From positions 1,725,791 to 1,789,790 of the forward strand of contig VZQC01006311.1 in assembly GCA_009823505.1 (NCBI GenBank): DNA of 64,000 nucleotides, written 5' to 3'. A model generated the notes under the pieces. That model made no database searches. It saw only the letters and a program-made list of their open reading frames with translations, and was not told the origin of the DNA. This stretch comes from Rhizomys pruinosus (lineage: Eukaryota; Chordata; Mammalia; Rodentia; Spalacidae). Of the stretch, positions 46,518 through 57,130 are shown in pieces. Numbering within the stretch: the stretch's first letter is position 1; every line of letters starts with the position of its first letter. A program made the position numbers and the translations under genes.

Positions 46518-46742
46518 AAAATATATTTTATTTATTATTTCAGTTACATAAGTGTATCGCCTGCATGTATCTGAGTGCACTCGTGTTGTGCAGTCCCCAG
46601 ACTCCCTCAGAAGAGGGTGTCAGATCACCCTGATACTGGAGTTAAGCACAGTTCTTAGCCATCATGTGTGTGATGGGAATCAAACCCAGGTCCTCTGCAA
46701 GAGCATTCAGTGCTCTTAACTGATGAGCCAGCTACCCAGCCC
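46518..46742 (-). mobile_element. B2 SINE, diverged
   Basis: Antisense: 'gtgtatcgcctgcatgtatc', 'ggtcctctgcaagagcattc', 'gccagctacccagcccc'. Confidence 0.88.
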
Positions 46743-47786
46743 CTCCTTGTTCATTTTTTTACATATTTATGGATCAGGTGATTTTTAATCTTTTCTTTTA
46801 ACTGAGGCATAGTTTTTATACTGAACCACATATATTTTAGTGTAAATGTATTTAAATGCATTTTAAATGTTTTTTTGCTAAGCATTGGCAATTTTATATA
46901 GCTGTTTTTTATACATTTCAAAATACTATGCTGTATTTTGTTTGCTTGCTTTAGTTTGTTTTAATATATGTCCTTTTGATGTGGGTTCTTCCTCCACAAG
47001 GCTAATGAGTGCCCACTTTCTTCTCTATGACCACATTTCCTTTTGTGTCATTATACAGAGTGTCACCAACTTGAGCAACTGTCCGTTTTTGAAGGTGCAA
47101 AATAAACCATCATATGAAATCATTAAAGCTTTAGGGATGTTCGTCAGAGCAGTTAGCCTGCCCTGGCTGCTGCTTGCACTCAATATCAGGTGTGGTTTAC
47201 TTGTTTGCCTTGTTCTGGCTGTTAATTTTTCAGCGTAGGTGAAATTCCACAAACCACCACTAGGTGTCCTCTATCAGTAGTTCACCGTCAGCCAGAGGCT
47301 TCATTTCTTTGGGTCTGTCCATCACTCTAACCACCGACTGATGAACTGCTTGGAAGATGGACAAAGACTCCACCCGATGCCATCACTGCTAAAACACAGC
47401 CAAATTCTCCAGAAAAAAAAAAAAAAAAAAGAACCGCTTTCTAAAGACTACTAGTTTTCAAAGAATAGCTAAGTGTTGCCATGCTGCAGGAAGTGCAGGC
47501 GTTGTCCTTGTCACACTGCACGGTGTAAGAACACGTGCAGAAGGCACAGCTCCTGCTGAGGATCTCTCCAGTGGCCAGCCCCAGTCTTCTTAGATGTAAG
47601 CCGCACAGGAGAACCATTTAGATGCCGTCGAGTATGGGGGGATGGGGACCATCACAGAGCAGCAGCCGCATAGGAGTGCAGTGGGCCCTGAGAACTGAGA
47701 CAACTTTAAAGCACCTTAAAAGAGACAGAGAATACAAACAGAGCAGCCGTGTGCGGAGGAAGAGGATGTCTAGAAGTCTCGTGGCC
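46743..47786. other. Unassigned intergenic sequence
   Basis: No repeat family recognised apart from an A-run at 47,413-47,430. The 117-codon sense frame at 46,885-47,238 is hydrophobic but has no recognisable domain. Confidence 0.35.
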
Positions 47787-48118
47787 TAAACAGAACAGAA
47801 AGCTAACCCCAGCAGCAGATAATCACCTCCTGCTTGCTGCCTTTAAACCCCAAGCTGAGTGCCTGCCTTCACACTTGAACTGAGCCCTCAGTGCTAGCTA
47901 GGTCCCGAGCCTTCTGACTTTCAAGTCAGAATGAGACTTTCTCTGTGAGTTCATCTCCAGCTTCTCCACCACCCAGCCATCCTGAGTCCTGTCAGCCTTC
48001 CTAACTTCTTGAGATCATTCCTTATCAGAATCCCACATCCCAATACATATAGCCCATTGGTCCTCTTCTCTAAAGAGCCCTAAGAAAATGTCCATGCAGA
48101 TTTAATATAAATTTTCCA
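47787..48118 (+). repeat. 330-bp dispersed direct repeat, copy B
   Basis: Matches 45,949-46,280 in the same orientation; differences include 'ataatcacctcctgcttgct' for 'atgaccacctcctgct' and a few transitions. Flanks differ from copy A on both sides. Confidence 0.9.
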
Positions 48119-48404
48119 CAAGACAGGTCTCGTGTCTAGGCCACTGGGTACCATGTTGACTCATCCTGAAGAGAATTTCCCCGTTGAATCGGACGGGAGG
48201 ATTGTTTTTTCCTGCTCTCCACTCAAACACGAAAATCAGCAGTGAGGGCAGATAACACATCTTCAGTGACACTTGGAAGGGAACATGACCACACCTACAG
48301 GTGAAGAGGCCCAGGTGTCCAGCCTGAAGTCCAAACAAAGCTGGGAGTGGAGTGCAGAGCCAGCCCTGCCTCTTGGGATTGACCAGTCCCTGCCCTCCAG
48401 ACTT

Positions 48405-48722
48405 CCCAGCACAATGGGTCCCCAACACATCCGATCTCCCAGAACACTGTGAGTCCCCAGCACACTGGGTCCCCTGGCACACTGGATCTCCCAGAACACT
48501 GGGTCCCCAGCACATTGGATCTCACAGAACACTGAGTCCCCAGCATGCTGGATCTCCCAGAACACTGGGTCCCCAGCACACCCGAGCCCCCAGCACACCG
48601 GATCTCCCAGAACATTGGGTCCCAGGCACCCTGAGCCCCCAGCACATTGGATCTCCCAGAACACTGAGCCCCCAGCACACTGGATCCCCCTAGCATTCCA
48701 GAGCTCCCAGCACAGCAGATCC
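48405..48722. repeat. 33-bp minisatellite, about 9 copies
   Basis: Units of 'ggatctcccagaacactggg' followed by 'tccccagcacact', themselves made of two related halves built on 'ccc(c)agcaca' and 'cccagaaca'. Several sense and antisense frames stay open for more than 100 codons only because the unit lacks stops. Confidence 0.94.
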
Positions 48723-49080
48723 CCCAAGTTCAGACCATCCAGAACCTTCCATCCCTGTGATTAGAACATTGGGCCCCAGGTAAACTATGGATCCCGTGAG
48801 GACAGCTCCGGGAGGGCAGGTGTCCCTTGAGGTGACCCAGGTTGACATCTCAGAACACAGGGAAATCACAGGAGAGCGGGGGTGAGAAGTTTCAGAAGCA
48901 GTGTTTTAGCTGAGAGAGACCTCTGCTGGCAGAGTGGGGAAAGAGGAAGGGAAGGTGGTCTTTGTCAGACCAACACAGAGCTAGTGACTTAAATCTCTCA
49001 CCCCCAATCTCCTTTAACCCTATGGTGTATATACATATGAAAAATAATTAAAAAGAAGCTGATGCATAAAACTGTGCCAA
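48723..49080. other. Unassigned intergenic sequence
   Basis: No repeat or exon recognised. Confidence 0.4.
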
Positions 49081-49082
49081 GG

Positions 49083-49330
49083 GGCATGGCTGGTGAGATG
49101 GCTCAGTGCTGGGCATACAAGGACCTGAATTTGAATTCCCAGTACCCATGTGAGGAGCTGGGCACCTCTACATGTGTCTGTGACCTCCGCAATTGGCAGC
49201 AGAGACAGGCAGATCCTGGGCTCTCTCTGGCCAGCCAGCCTAGCCTAAATGTTGGGCTTCCTGTCTGTGAGAGACTCTGTCTAGAGGCAGTAAGTCAGAA
49301 AGCCATGCAGGGGCTCACCTGAGGTCATGC
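49083..49330 (+). mobile_element. Composite tRNA-B1-type SINE, old
   Basis: 'tggctggtgagatggctcag' head, 'acctgaatttgaattcccag', then 'agcagagacaggcagatcct' and 'agagactctgtctagaggc'. The order (tRNA-like head, then B1-like tail) fits a B4/RSINE1-type element. Confidence 0.6.
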
Positions 49331-49431
49331 TCTGAGCTCTGCATGCACAGGTACCACACACTCATGTGCATGTATCATGCACAACATACAAAAAGTATGC
49401 CAAAGAAAAACAAGCCAAAGACAGACTCTTT

Positions 49432-49662
49432 AAAAAGTATACTGGGCTGGAGAGATGGCTCAGTGGTTAGAGCACTGGCTGCTCTTGCAGAGGACCCAGG
49501 TTCAATTCCCAGCACCCACATGGTGGCTAACAACCACCTGTAACTCCAGTTCAGGGCATCCAACCCCTTCTTCTGACCTCTGAGGGAGGTGCACTTACAT
49601 ACATGCAGGTGACACACTCATACACCTAAAATAAAAAGTACATATTTTTCAAAAAGTATACT
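49432..49662 (+). mobile_element. B2 SINE with target-site duplication
   Basis: Sense B2 body 49,444-49,650 between identical 'aaaaagtatact' repeats at 49,432-49,443 and 49,651-49,662. Lacks the 18-bp duplication. Confidence 0.95.
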
Positions 49663-50494
49663 TTACCCAAAGGAAATAGAGGAATTATTACTGAAATAGA
49701 TAAAAATTAGTTCTCCACCTGAGACAGAAACCTTGCAGTCTCTGTTTGGAGGAGACCACATGGATGAATAATGCTTTGGTCCTTCCTGTTTTGGCTGCTT
49801 TGGGGGCAACCACTCCCCATTTTTAGCCCCCATAGAACTTCTTGCCTGCTCTCCTGCAGCTGGAATGCTTTGGAAGACGACAGTCCTACCCTCATGTGCA
49901 GGGAGATGCTTCCAACGCCCGAGACAGAGAGTGCTTATCTCCCATACAGGTGGCATTTCTGAGCAGCTTTTGGTCAGACAAAAGCTCTTGCTCCCTCCTT
50001 TCAAGTGAAGCCTTGTGGAACCCCTTTTCCTGTCAGCAGGTGTCCTTGTACCAGAGAACAGGGCCAAATCAAAATCTGGGGAAACTGAAGCCAGTCGAGG
50101 AACGATGATGAGTAAACGCCTTGCATGGGGCCCACAGTGAGGAAACGGAGAAGATTCCATTCCTTGACAGGACAGGAAGCCCCCTATTGGCCAAGTCATG
50201 GGAAACTAGAATTTCTGTGCACTAAACTCCAGAGAACAGCGGTCCTGCTGTTTAATTTGGTGTATCAATGTCATGAGCCAATAAGCACCACAGTGTGTGT
50301 CACTTATAAAAACTATCGGCTGGTGACAGTCATTAATTGTTTCTGCTGTAAGAGCTTCCTGAAACAGGCAAAGGTCTGGATGTCTCTACTGGTCTGTCTT
50401 CATATTGAGAAAACAAACGGTCTGCACAGACATGTGCATGGCCTTGTCAGCTGACAAAGCCGATGAGAAGAAAATGCAGGAACACTGATCTCAT
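49663..50494. other. Unassigned sequence with a long antisense frame
   Basis: An antisense frame of 178 codons (49,663-50,199) is the longest here not caused by a recognised repeat. It begins at an ATG, has no recognisable domain, no signal peptide and no clear composition bias. It may be chance, or the relic of a processed transcript. Confidence 0.3.
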
Positions 50495-50927
50495 TGCAGT
50501 GCGATGGACCAGCGGAACCCGGGAACAATCAGTCTGACGGGAACAGGGAGAAGAGTAGGTGGGCAGGGATTCGGTGAGAAATGACACACAAACACCAAAA
50601 GGCTTGAGTCTGAGTGCGCTTTACTTTTTCATAAGCATTAGTTTTATACAGAAAAAGTTGGCAAGAGGATTACATTGTTTATGCGATTAGCAAGATTATA
50701 CAGAACTCTTGAAATCAATCATTTTGAAAGTGATAGAACTATTCATAGGAAATCAAAGATTTATGTCGCTTTTGTGCCCTGATGCGAGACTGTGGTTACC
50801 AAGTTTTGCAACGTACCTTCTTGGCTAGCTTTTTGTCTTGTGATAATCTTTAGATATGAGTACAGTTTCTTTTTAACTTATAAGAGTTCTTTTCTTTTGA
50901 TTAATTTTTTTTAACCTGGTCCTAACA
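50495..50927 (-). mobile_element. 3' LTR of an antisense LTR retroelement
   Basis: On the minus strand the element starts TGTTAGGACCAGG at 50,927, has a TATAAAAC box near 50,650 and a polyadenylation-like 'aaaagtaaagc' just after it, and ends in a CA near 50,495-50,500. Immediately upstream (minus-strand sense) is a polypurine tract 'caaaggaggaaa' at 50,928-50,940, the standard primer for plus-strand DNA at a 3' LTR. The far LTR is not present in the window, so the outer boundary is approximate. Family not identified. Confidence 0.75.
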
Positions 50928-50940
50928 TTTCCTCCTTTGT
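50928..50940 (-). promoter_or_regulatory. Polypurine tract of LTR element
   Basis: 'caaaggaggaaa' on the minus strand, directly before the LTR's TG terminus. Confidence 0.7.
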
Positions 50941-51255
50941 TTGAAACAATGATTGTGTTTAACAACACAGAGCACCTTGGAGAGTAATGGGCTCTTTAGG
51001 GGGTGAGAAGCACTCCTACAGGGCTAGGAAAATTTACCCTGACATTAGGTAGCTCTGGAAACTAATAACTCAAGGTGGGAGGGAGTAGCTATGGAAACCA
51101 GACCTGTTCAACTAGAGAGTTGCTCCTGGATGGTTAACCGTTTCCTTTCTGCCATACATCATGGTCTTCATAATACCATACTAACCAATATTCTAAAGTC
51201 TGCCTAGAAATAGATGGTATCAATTTCAGTTAGTTCCCTGTAATTTAAGGGGCAT

Positions 51256-51747
51256 CTAAAGTCTATTTCCTATAATGAAAGCTGGACAGTTCTTAGTCAT
51301 AATTGTGGGCTGGATTTTCCCGGGGACCATTTTATTTGCTAATTTAAGAAACTCCTCAACTTTATTTGCATTATAAGGTACAAATGACTTTTGCTGCTGC
51401 TGCAGTTGGTCCCATGGGTTTATATTCTTGTAGGATTTTTCTGGTACTTTAATCAAAGCTTGGAGGACAGGTGGAAAGTTTGTGGGAGGCACCTTCCCTG
51501 GAAACTCATCCATGTCCAATTTACAACTCGGATTTCCTGGAACTGTAAAGGACTTGGAGAGACCATGTCCAAGGACTGCGATACCAGAGCACATGATAAT
51601 AATCAGCAAAGTACAACCAAGACCTAAAAAAGGGCTAGGAGCACACTCTGCCCCAGGAGGCAAATTTCCTTGAAGCCTGCACCTCCATCTGGTGAGCAAG
51701 TCACGCAGACTCCACTGGGGACGGTATGGCATTGCAGTATACTCCAT
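51256..51747 (-). CDS. Unrecognised ORF (163 aa) with membrane segment, in LTR element
   Basis: An antisense frame of 163 codons between the polypurine tract and the 5'-truncated end of the LTR element. The first 38 residues are Arg-rich (WSLRDLLTRWRCRLQG), residues about 40-62 are strongly hydrophobic (LGLGCTLLIIIMCSGIAVLG), and the last 100 residues are polar with Pro, Lys and Gln-rich stretches, ending at 51,256. The arrangement suggests a single-pass protein or the C-terminal part of an envelope-like protein with a cytoplasmic tail. I do not recognise the family. The ATG at 51,747 may not be the true start: a separate frame (51,701-51,904) overlaps the 5' end, which would fit a frameshifted longer gene. 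Could also be a fortuitous frame. Confidence 0.35.
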   Translation of the reverse strand: MEYTAMPYRPQWSLRDLLTRWRCRLQGNLPPGAECAPSPFLGLGCTLLIIIMCSGIAVLGHGLSKSFTVPGNPSCKLDMDEFPGKVPPTNFPPVLQALIKVPEKSYKNINPWDQLQQQQKSFVPYNANKVEEFLKLANKMVPGKIQPTIMTKNCPAFIIGNRL

Positions 51748-51845
51748 CTCTTATAGAGGGATTCTGTGGTAACTTATCCTTTAAAATGAACTGAAAAAAT
51801 TTACCTGGGTGTACTAATTGGTTAGCCATATGAAAATGGGTTTGC

Positions 51846-52238
51846 TTAAGGGGGAAAATGTCTAAACTTAAGAGTAAGGCACCCAAGTCCCCTGCTGCCC
51901 ACACAAGACTGAGGCACAGTGGATTGAGTTCTTATTAGCAAGTTGTTTGAATTGGGAGAGATTTGAACAGCAATCTGATGAGATAGCAGTCCAGATTTTT
52001 CTGCATACCTTGAACAGAAATGGCTGCAGAAATTTACCTCCTGGGCAGAACTTCTATCATGTGGACCAGATAAACAAGTCCCTGGGAAGCCCAGAGAAAC
52101 TGTTTTCACCCCAGTGACATGAATCTTGAATTGAGAATGGAGTTCAGTCTTGAGAAAGATGTGTTGCAAAACTAAATTCCTACAGATTTCCCCTCTTCTT
52201 GGGTCTGAGAATAAGAAATAAGTTTTAGGTCTACTCAT
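51846..52238 (-). pseudogene. Unrecognised ORF (130 aa), internal part of LTR element
   Basis: Antisense frame of 130 codons upstream of the 163-codon frame, in the same element. It contains several Cys residues (NFCSHFCSRYA) and ends with a stop at 51,846. With the frame at 51,701-51,904 and the one at 51,256-51,747 it makes a run of three overlapping open frames, the pattern expected of one gene broken by frameshifts. No retroviral gag, protease, reverse transcriptase or integrase motif is visible. The LTR element appears to end near 52,240. Confidence 0.3.
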
Positions 52239-52254
52239 TTTTTAAATCAATTAA

Positions 52255-52350
52255 TTCACTTAGAGACCGGGTCTTGCTATCTAGACCAGGATGGCCTGAA
52301 ATCTGCAGCCCTCCCGCCTCAGCCTCACTGTGCCATCATTACAGGGGTCA
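52255..52350 (-). mobile_element. B1-like SINE, old
   Basis: Antisense: 'gagaccgggtcttgctatct', 'gaccaggatggcctgaaatc', 'cattacaggggtcac'. Confidence 0.65.
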
Positions 52351-52390
52351 CAACTGCACTTCAGAGGACTTCAGATAGAATTGAATATTT

Positions 52391-52391
<1 letters not shown>

Positions 52392-52434
<43 letters not shown>
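52392..52434. repeat. (CT)n microsatellite
   Basis: About 20 uninterrupted CT units. Confidence 0.96.
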
Positions 52435-52436
<2 letters not shown>

Positions 52437-52830
52437 TCATTCTACTACTCAGCATGGAAAAACCTGAACCTTCTGAGCCACACTCAACATGAGATTTTCC
52501 TCTCTGTCCCTGGATAGCCCCAGATGTCTAGCAAAGCCTATTTTTGTAAGTCAGGGCAAAGCTATCAACACATTAACACAGAGCTTAGTGTCTTCGTGCA
52601 TGTGCTCAAACCTGTTCTTGCTTAAACATTAAGAGAAAGGACAGAAATGGGTTACTAAAAGTGTCATACAATAGCCCCCTCCCCCATCCATGCCCCCACA
52701 TACCCCCACTGACTGCATGCATTCTGTCACATATGAAGTCCTATCCAGATGTCACTTGGTGAAGTTTACCTGCTGGAGTCTAATCAGTCTGCCCAGAGAT
52801 CTTAAGAAAGATCTATTTTCCTGTTTTTTC
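52435..52830. other. Unassigned intergenic sequence
   Basis: No repeat or exon recognised. Confidence 0.4.
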
Positions 52831-52832
52831 CA

Positions 52833-53776
52833 AGATGGCGGCTCCCAGGCAGCAGGTCCATTCTGAGCAGCTAAGGGCAAAGTTGAGGAGGGGGTCTTCG
52901 GGACCCCTGAGAGGGTTGGGAAGAGATGGAGGTGGTCCGAGGGCATTTGGATCCTTAGGAACTACAATTTAGTGCTATAGACATCACCGGGGGCATCAGG
53001 AGACAACAGGGAAAGCCCCGTGTTGGCTGAACCTTTCTCCTACTGAACCCAGGGACAGAGCTTGGCACCTGGCCTTGGAAGATCAGCTGGTAGATTAAGG
53101 GTGGTGTACAGTGGTTCTGTGAGTACATCTCACCCCACTTAGATGCAGGGGACTCTGGCTGCATTGCAGCAGAAGTGTTGTGACCTTAGTCCATTAGGCC
53201 AACAGTTTGCTGGTTGGGTGAGGAGTGTTGGTCTGTACAGTGTTAGGATAGAGCTGAGATTTTGGAGTCTAAAGTATCCAGACCTGTACATCAATTAAGA
53301 AGTCAACAAACACCTGAAGAATATAACCATCAGTGTCAGCTCAATAAATAGCTAAGCTTCACATTAGAACCACTCCCAACAGAAGCTACCGAAATGCCTA
53401 AAGCTCAACGAAAGACTCAGGTGGATCTCCACCAAACACTAATACCCCTCCCTATTCAAGTACCCTCTAGTGAAGACCCCTTGGGTATAACTCTGGATAC
53501 AGATCTCAAAAGAACAATTATTAATATGATTAGAGAAATTAAGGCATTGAGGGAATTTAAGCAACTTATAAACAAAGAAGTCCAGGATCTAAAAGAAGAC
53601 AGAGATAAACTGAAAAAGGACAAGGATAAATTTCTGAATGAAATTATAAAAGATATAGAAACATTGAAGAAAATTCAAATTGAAATGAAAAAAAGAAATG
53701 CAAAATTCCACAAACAACTTGGAAAGGATGGAAGAAACTTAATAATAGAATGGATGAAGTAGAAAATAGAATATCA
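52833..53776 (+). pseudogene. Older L1 (L1-A): 5' UTR and ORF1 N-terminus
   Basis: Starts near 'ccaagatggcggctccc', which resembles the beginning of mammalian L1 5' UTRs and contains a YY1-type 'aagatggc' site. The frame 53,394-53,762 (122 codons) reads MPKAQRKTQVDLHQ..., then TDLKRTIINMIREIKALREF and a Lys/Glu/Asp-rich coiled coil (QDLKEDRDKLKKDKDKF). This is the N-terminal half of an L1 ORF1 protein (trimerising coiled coil). The RNA-binding half is cut off at about 53,776 where a younger L1 begins. Confidence 0.8.
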
Positions 53777-54145
53777 GAGTGCACAGAGTTTAGATCAGGG
53801 ATTTCCCAGGACCATCTAAAGCACAGGTAGGAGCCCGGCACATCAGCCGGGCAGATTGGGGGATAATTCTATCACAGGGTTGTTGGATAATCATTTCACT
53901 GGTCTGTTGGATAATTCAATCATTGTCTTGTGGGGGCAGAGTCTCCCTGCTAGCTCATATAAGAGGTGGGCCTGATGCCACTGTGAGACTTGAGTGCACA
54001 GAGCTTAGATCAGAGATTCCCCAGAACCACTTGAAGCACAGAGTATGGGGAGTGGGCTAAACTAGGCATATATCCCCCCAACCCCCCAACTCCCAACCCC
54101 CCAAACCCCCCACTCCCTCACCACCCCACTGCCACCAACTGGAAT
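53777..54145 (+). repeat. L1-B 5' UTR monomers (about 215 bp)
   Basis: 'gagtgcacagag(t/c)ttagatca' at 53,777 and at 53,992 starts two units that agree through 'acc(a/c)(t/c)(c/t)t(a/g)aagcacag'. The first unit is complete, the second runs into the unique 5' UTR. It contains 'atataagaggtggg', a TATA-like motif. In active rodent L1s such monomers carry the promoter. Confidence 0.82.
54070..54135 (-). repeat. C-rich tract, G-quadruplex potential on minus strand
   Basis: Runs of four to seven C separated by one to four bases ('ccccccaactcccaaccccc'), in the L1-B 5' UTR. Confidence 0.65.
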
Positions 54146-54220
54146 TGCTGAAGGAGTGTCTAAGTGGATTCTTTGGAGAACCTTCAGAACAGAAAGGGAA
54201 GAGTGAGTTAGACTTTCAAT

Positions 54221-54497
54221 AGAAAGCCTAAAACTGGGCTGGAGAGATGGCCTAGCGGTTAAGAGCACCGACCGCTCTTGCAGAGGACCCGGGTTCGATC
54301 CCCAGCACCCACATGGCGGCCGAGAACCGTCTGAAACTCCAATTCCAGGAGAACTCCAGTTCCAGGGGAATCCGACACCCTCTTCTGACCTCCACGGCAC
54401 TGCACGTCACGGGTGCACAAACTTGCATGCAGACAACACATTCATACACATACGGAAATAAATAAAAAAAATTTAAAAAAAAAGAAAGCCTAAAACT
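54221..54497 (+). mobile_element. B2 SINE nested in L1-B, with target-site duplication
   Basis: Sense B2 54,236-54,482 of the 18-bp-duplication subfamily, flanked by 'agaaagcctaaaact' at 54,221-54,235 and 54,483-54,497. The duplicated bases are L1 5' UTR sequence, identical to those around 20,593 and 40,490. Confidence 0.97.
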
Positions 54498-54556
54498 TGG
54501 AAAAGTCAACACTCCATAAGCAAGAAGAAAAACAAATCAATCAAACAAACAAACAA

Positions 54557-55606
54557 TGAAGGCATCTGAAGGAGGCAAGCAAAGCAAGCCTTCAACAAAG
54601 TGAAGAGGCATTTGGGATTCTCATTGGAATACAGGCAAAGAGAAGCCCACATGCCAGGGACATGACGAAGGAACAACATAGGAAAAGTGTAGGATAATCC
54701 CACACCAAGCTCTACCAACCCTGTGGGAAATTCCTACAGTGGGATCCCCCCGGGGATGGCCCAGGACACAGATCTTAGAGGAACAATTGCAGACATATTC
54801 AAAGAAATCAAAGAATATAAAGAACAAGTCAGAGAACTAAAGAGAGAGAATGAAAAACTCAAGGTCCTAGAGAGAGAGAATGACGAATGCCAGAAAGAAC
54901 TAGAGAGAGAAAATGACAAATTCTGGAAGGAAGTGGAAATACTGAAAAGATCCCATGTTGAAATAAAAAAGGAAACCAACCAGTAAAGCAAAGAGCTACA
55001 GGAAGAGATTGAGAAGCTCCAAAAGGAAGTGGAAATACTAAAGAAATCACAAGATGAAATGAAAAAGGAAATCGAACACTCATCCAATCAAGAGGAAAGG
55101 AATGAAAAAAGCCTCAGAAGTACAATGGATGAAGCAGAACAAAGAATATCAGACCTGGAAGATAACACAGAACAACTAGAATCCTCAAGTAAAGATTATG
55201 AAAAATCTAAAAATACGAAAAATTGGAAAACCAGGAAATGTGGGACACTATGAAAAGATCAAACCTCCACATCATGGGGATACAGGAAGGAAAAGAATCC
55301 CAAGAGAATGGTATCAATCAGATCTTCAACAGAATAATAGATGAAAATTTCCCCAAACTAAAAATAGACAAACCCATACAAATACAAGAAGCACATAGAA
55401 CTCTAAACAGACAAGAACACAAAAGAAACTCCCCATGCAATATCATAGTTAAAATGCTAGATGGCCAAAACAAAAACAAAATTCTGAAAGCCCCAAGAGA
55501 AAAACAACAAGTTATGAATAAGGGGAAACCTATCAGAATTAAAACTGAATTCTCAGTGCAAACTATGAAAGCAAGAAAAAATGGAGCAAAGCATTCCCAG
55601 TGTTAA
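54557..55606 (+). pseudogene. L1-B ORF1
   Basis: Frame 54,723-54,986 encodes MGNSYSGIPPGMAQDTDLRG, then a heptad-rich coiled coil (REL, REN repeats) to a stop at 54,986. Frame 55,029-55,253 continues the coiled coil. Frame 55,223-55,606 encodes the RRM-like domain (RSNLHIMGIQEGKESQENG, QIFNRIIDENFPKLK) and part of the C-terminal domain (NIIVKMLDGQNKNKILKAPR). Three frames joined by one stop and two frameshifts: a recent but dead copy. ORF1 protein in active L1s binds L1 RNA as a trimer. Confidence 0.9.
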
Positions 55607-55794
55607 AGGACTATAGATGCCAACCCAGGTTACCATACCCAGCAAAAATGTAGGAGAGGGAAAAATCTTCCATGACATAAACAAGATGATAGAACACGTG
55701 TCTGGAAAACCAACCCTTCAGAGAATACTTGAAGCAAGTCAAAGGACACAGGAAAGGAGCAACTATCCCTAAGCACCTAGAAAGAGAAATGAAG

Positions 55795-56075
55795 GGGCTG
55801 GAGAGATGGCCTAGTGGTTAGGAGCACTGACTGCTCTTGCAGAGGACCCAGGTTCGATCCCCAGCACCCACATGGTGGCTGAGGACTGTCCGTAACTCCA
55901 ATTCCAAGAGAACTCCAGTTCCAGGGAATCCGACGCCCTCTTCTGACCTCTGGGGCATTGCACGATACCAAACTCCACGACATTGCATGACACAGGTGCA
56001 CAAACCTACATGCAGACAGTACATTCATACACATAAAATAAATAATAAATAAATGAATAAATAAAAAATTTTTAA
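55795..56075 (+). mobile_element. B2 SINE nested between L1-B ORF1 and ORF2
   Basis: Sense B2 with the 18-bp duplication and an extra partial repeat 'caaactccacgacattgcat' after 'gcattgcacgata'. It interrupts the ORF1-ORF2 spacer. A/T-rich tail to about 56,090. Confidence 0.94.
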
Positions 56076-57130
56076 AAAGAAAGAAAAATTAATAAATGCA
56101 TAACTGCAGAAGTAGAAACCTAGACCAAAAATGCAAATGGATAATAAGGTGAAAGGAAGCAACACATATCTTTCAGTTATAACCTTAAATATTAATGGAC
56201 TAAACTCCCCAATCAAAAGACAGAGACTGGGAGATTGGATTAGGAAACAGAACCCATCTATATGCTGTCTACAAGAAATGCATCTTACCTTCAAGGATAG
56301 GCACCAACTTAAAGTGAAAGGATGGAAAAAATACTCCAAGCAAATGGTACCAAAAAGAAAGTAGGTGTTGCTATTTTAATATCAGATAAAATAGACTTCA
56401 AAGTAAAAGAAATCAGAAGAGACAAAGAAGGCCATTACATCTTTATCAAAGCAAAGGAACAATTCACCAAGAAGATTTCACAATCATGAATATATATGCG
56501 CCAAACTCTAGTGCACCAAACTTTATAAAGACAATTCTCCAGGACCACAAGGCACAGATTAACCCCAGTACACTCATAGTAGGGGACTTCAATACCCCAC
56601 TGAGCCCTTTGGACAGGTCAACCAGACAAAGAATAAACAGAAAGACAGCTGAACTGAATGATACAATACACCAAATGGACTTCACAGACATCTACCAAAT
56701 ATTCCACCCTAATGCCAGAGAATACAATTTCTACTCAGTACCCCATGGAATATTCTCCAAAATCAAGCACACACTAGGATATGGAAAAAAACCCACAAAT
56801 ACAAAAAGATTGAAATAATTTCATGCATTGTATCAGACCACAATGCAATAAAGCTCAACATCAACATCAGGATAATCCCTACTATCTACAAGAACACATG
56901 GAGACTAAAAAACACTCTCCTAAATAATGAATGGGTCAAGGAAGAAATAAAGAAAGAAATAAAAGTATTCCTGGAACTGAGTGACAATGATAATACAACA
57001 CAACAAAACCTGGGATATTTTAAAAGCAGTCCTAAGAGGTAAGTTTATAGCCCTGGGTGCCTACTTTAGAAAAACTGAAAGAGCACAAGTGAATGATCTA
57101 ACACTGCAGCTAAAAACACTTGAGAGACAA

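Noticed and set aside
48102..48727. Gly/Cys-rich antisense ORFs of 133-154 codons
   Set aside because: Translation of the 33-bp minisatellite in several frames.
54734..55087. Ser/Phe-rich 117-codon antisense frame
   Set aside because: Antisense of the L1 ORF1 coiled coil.
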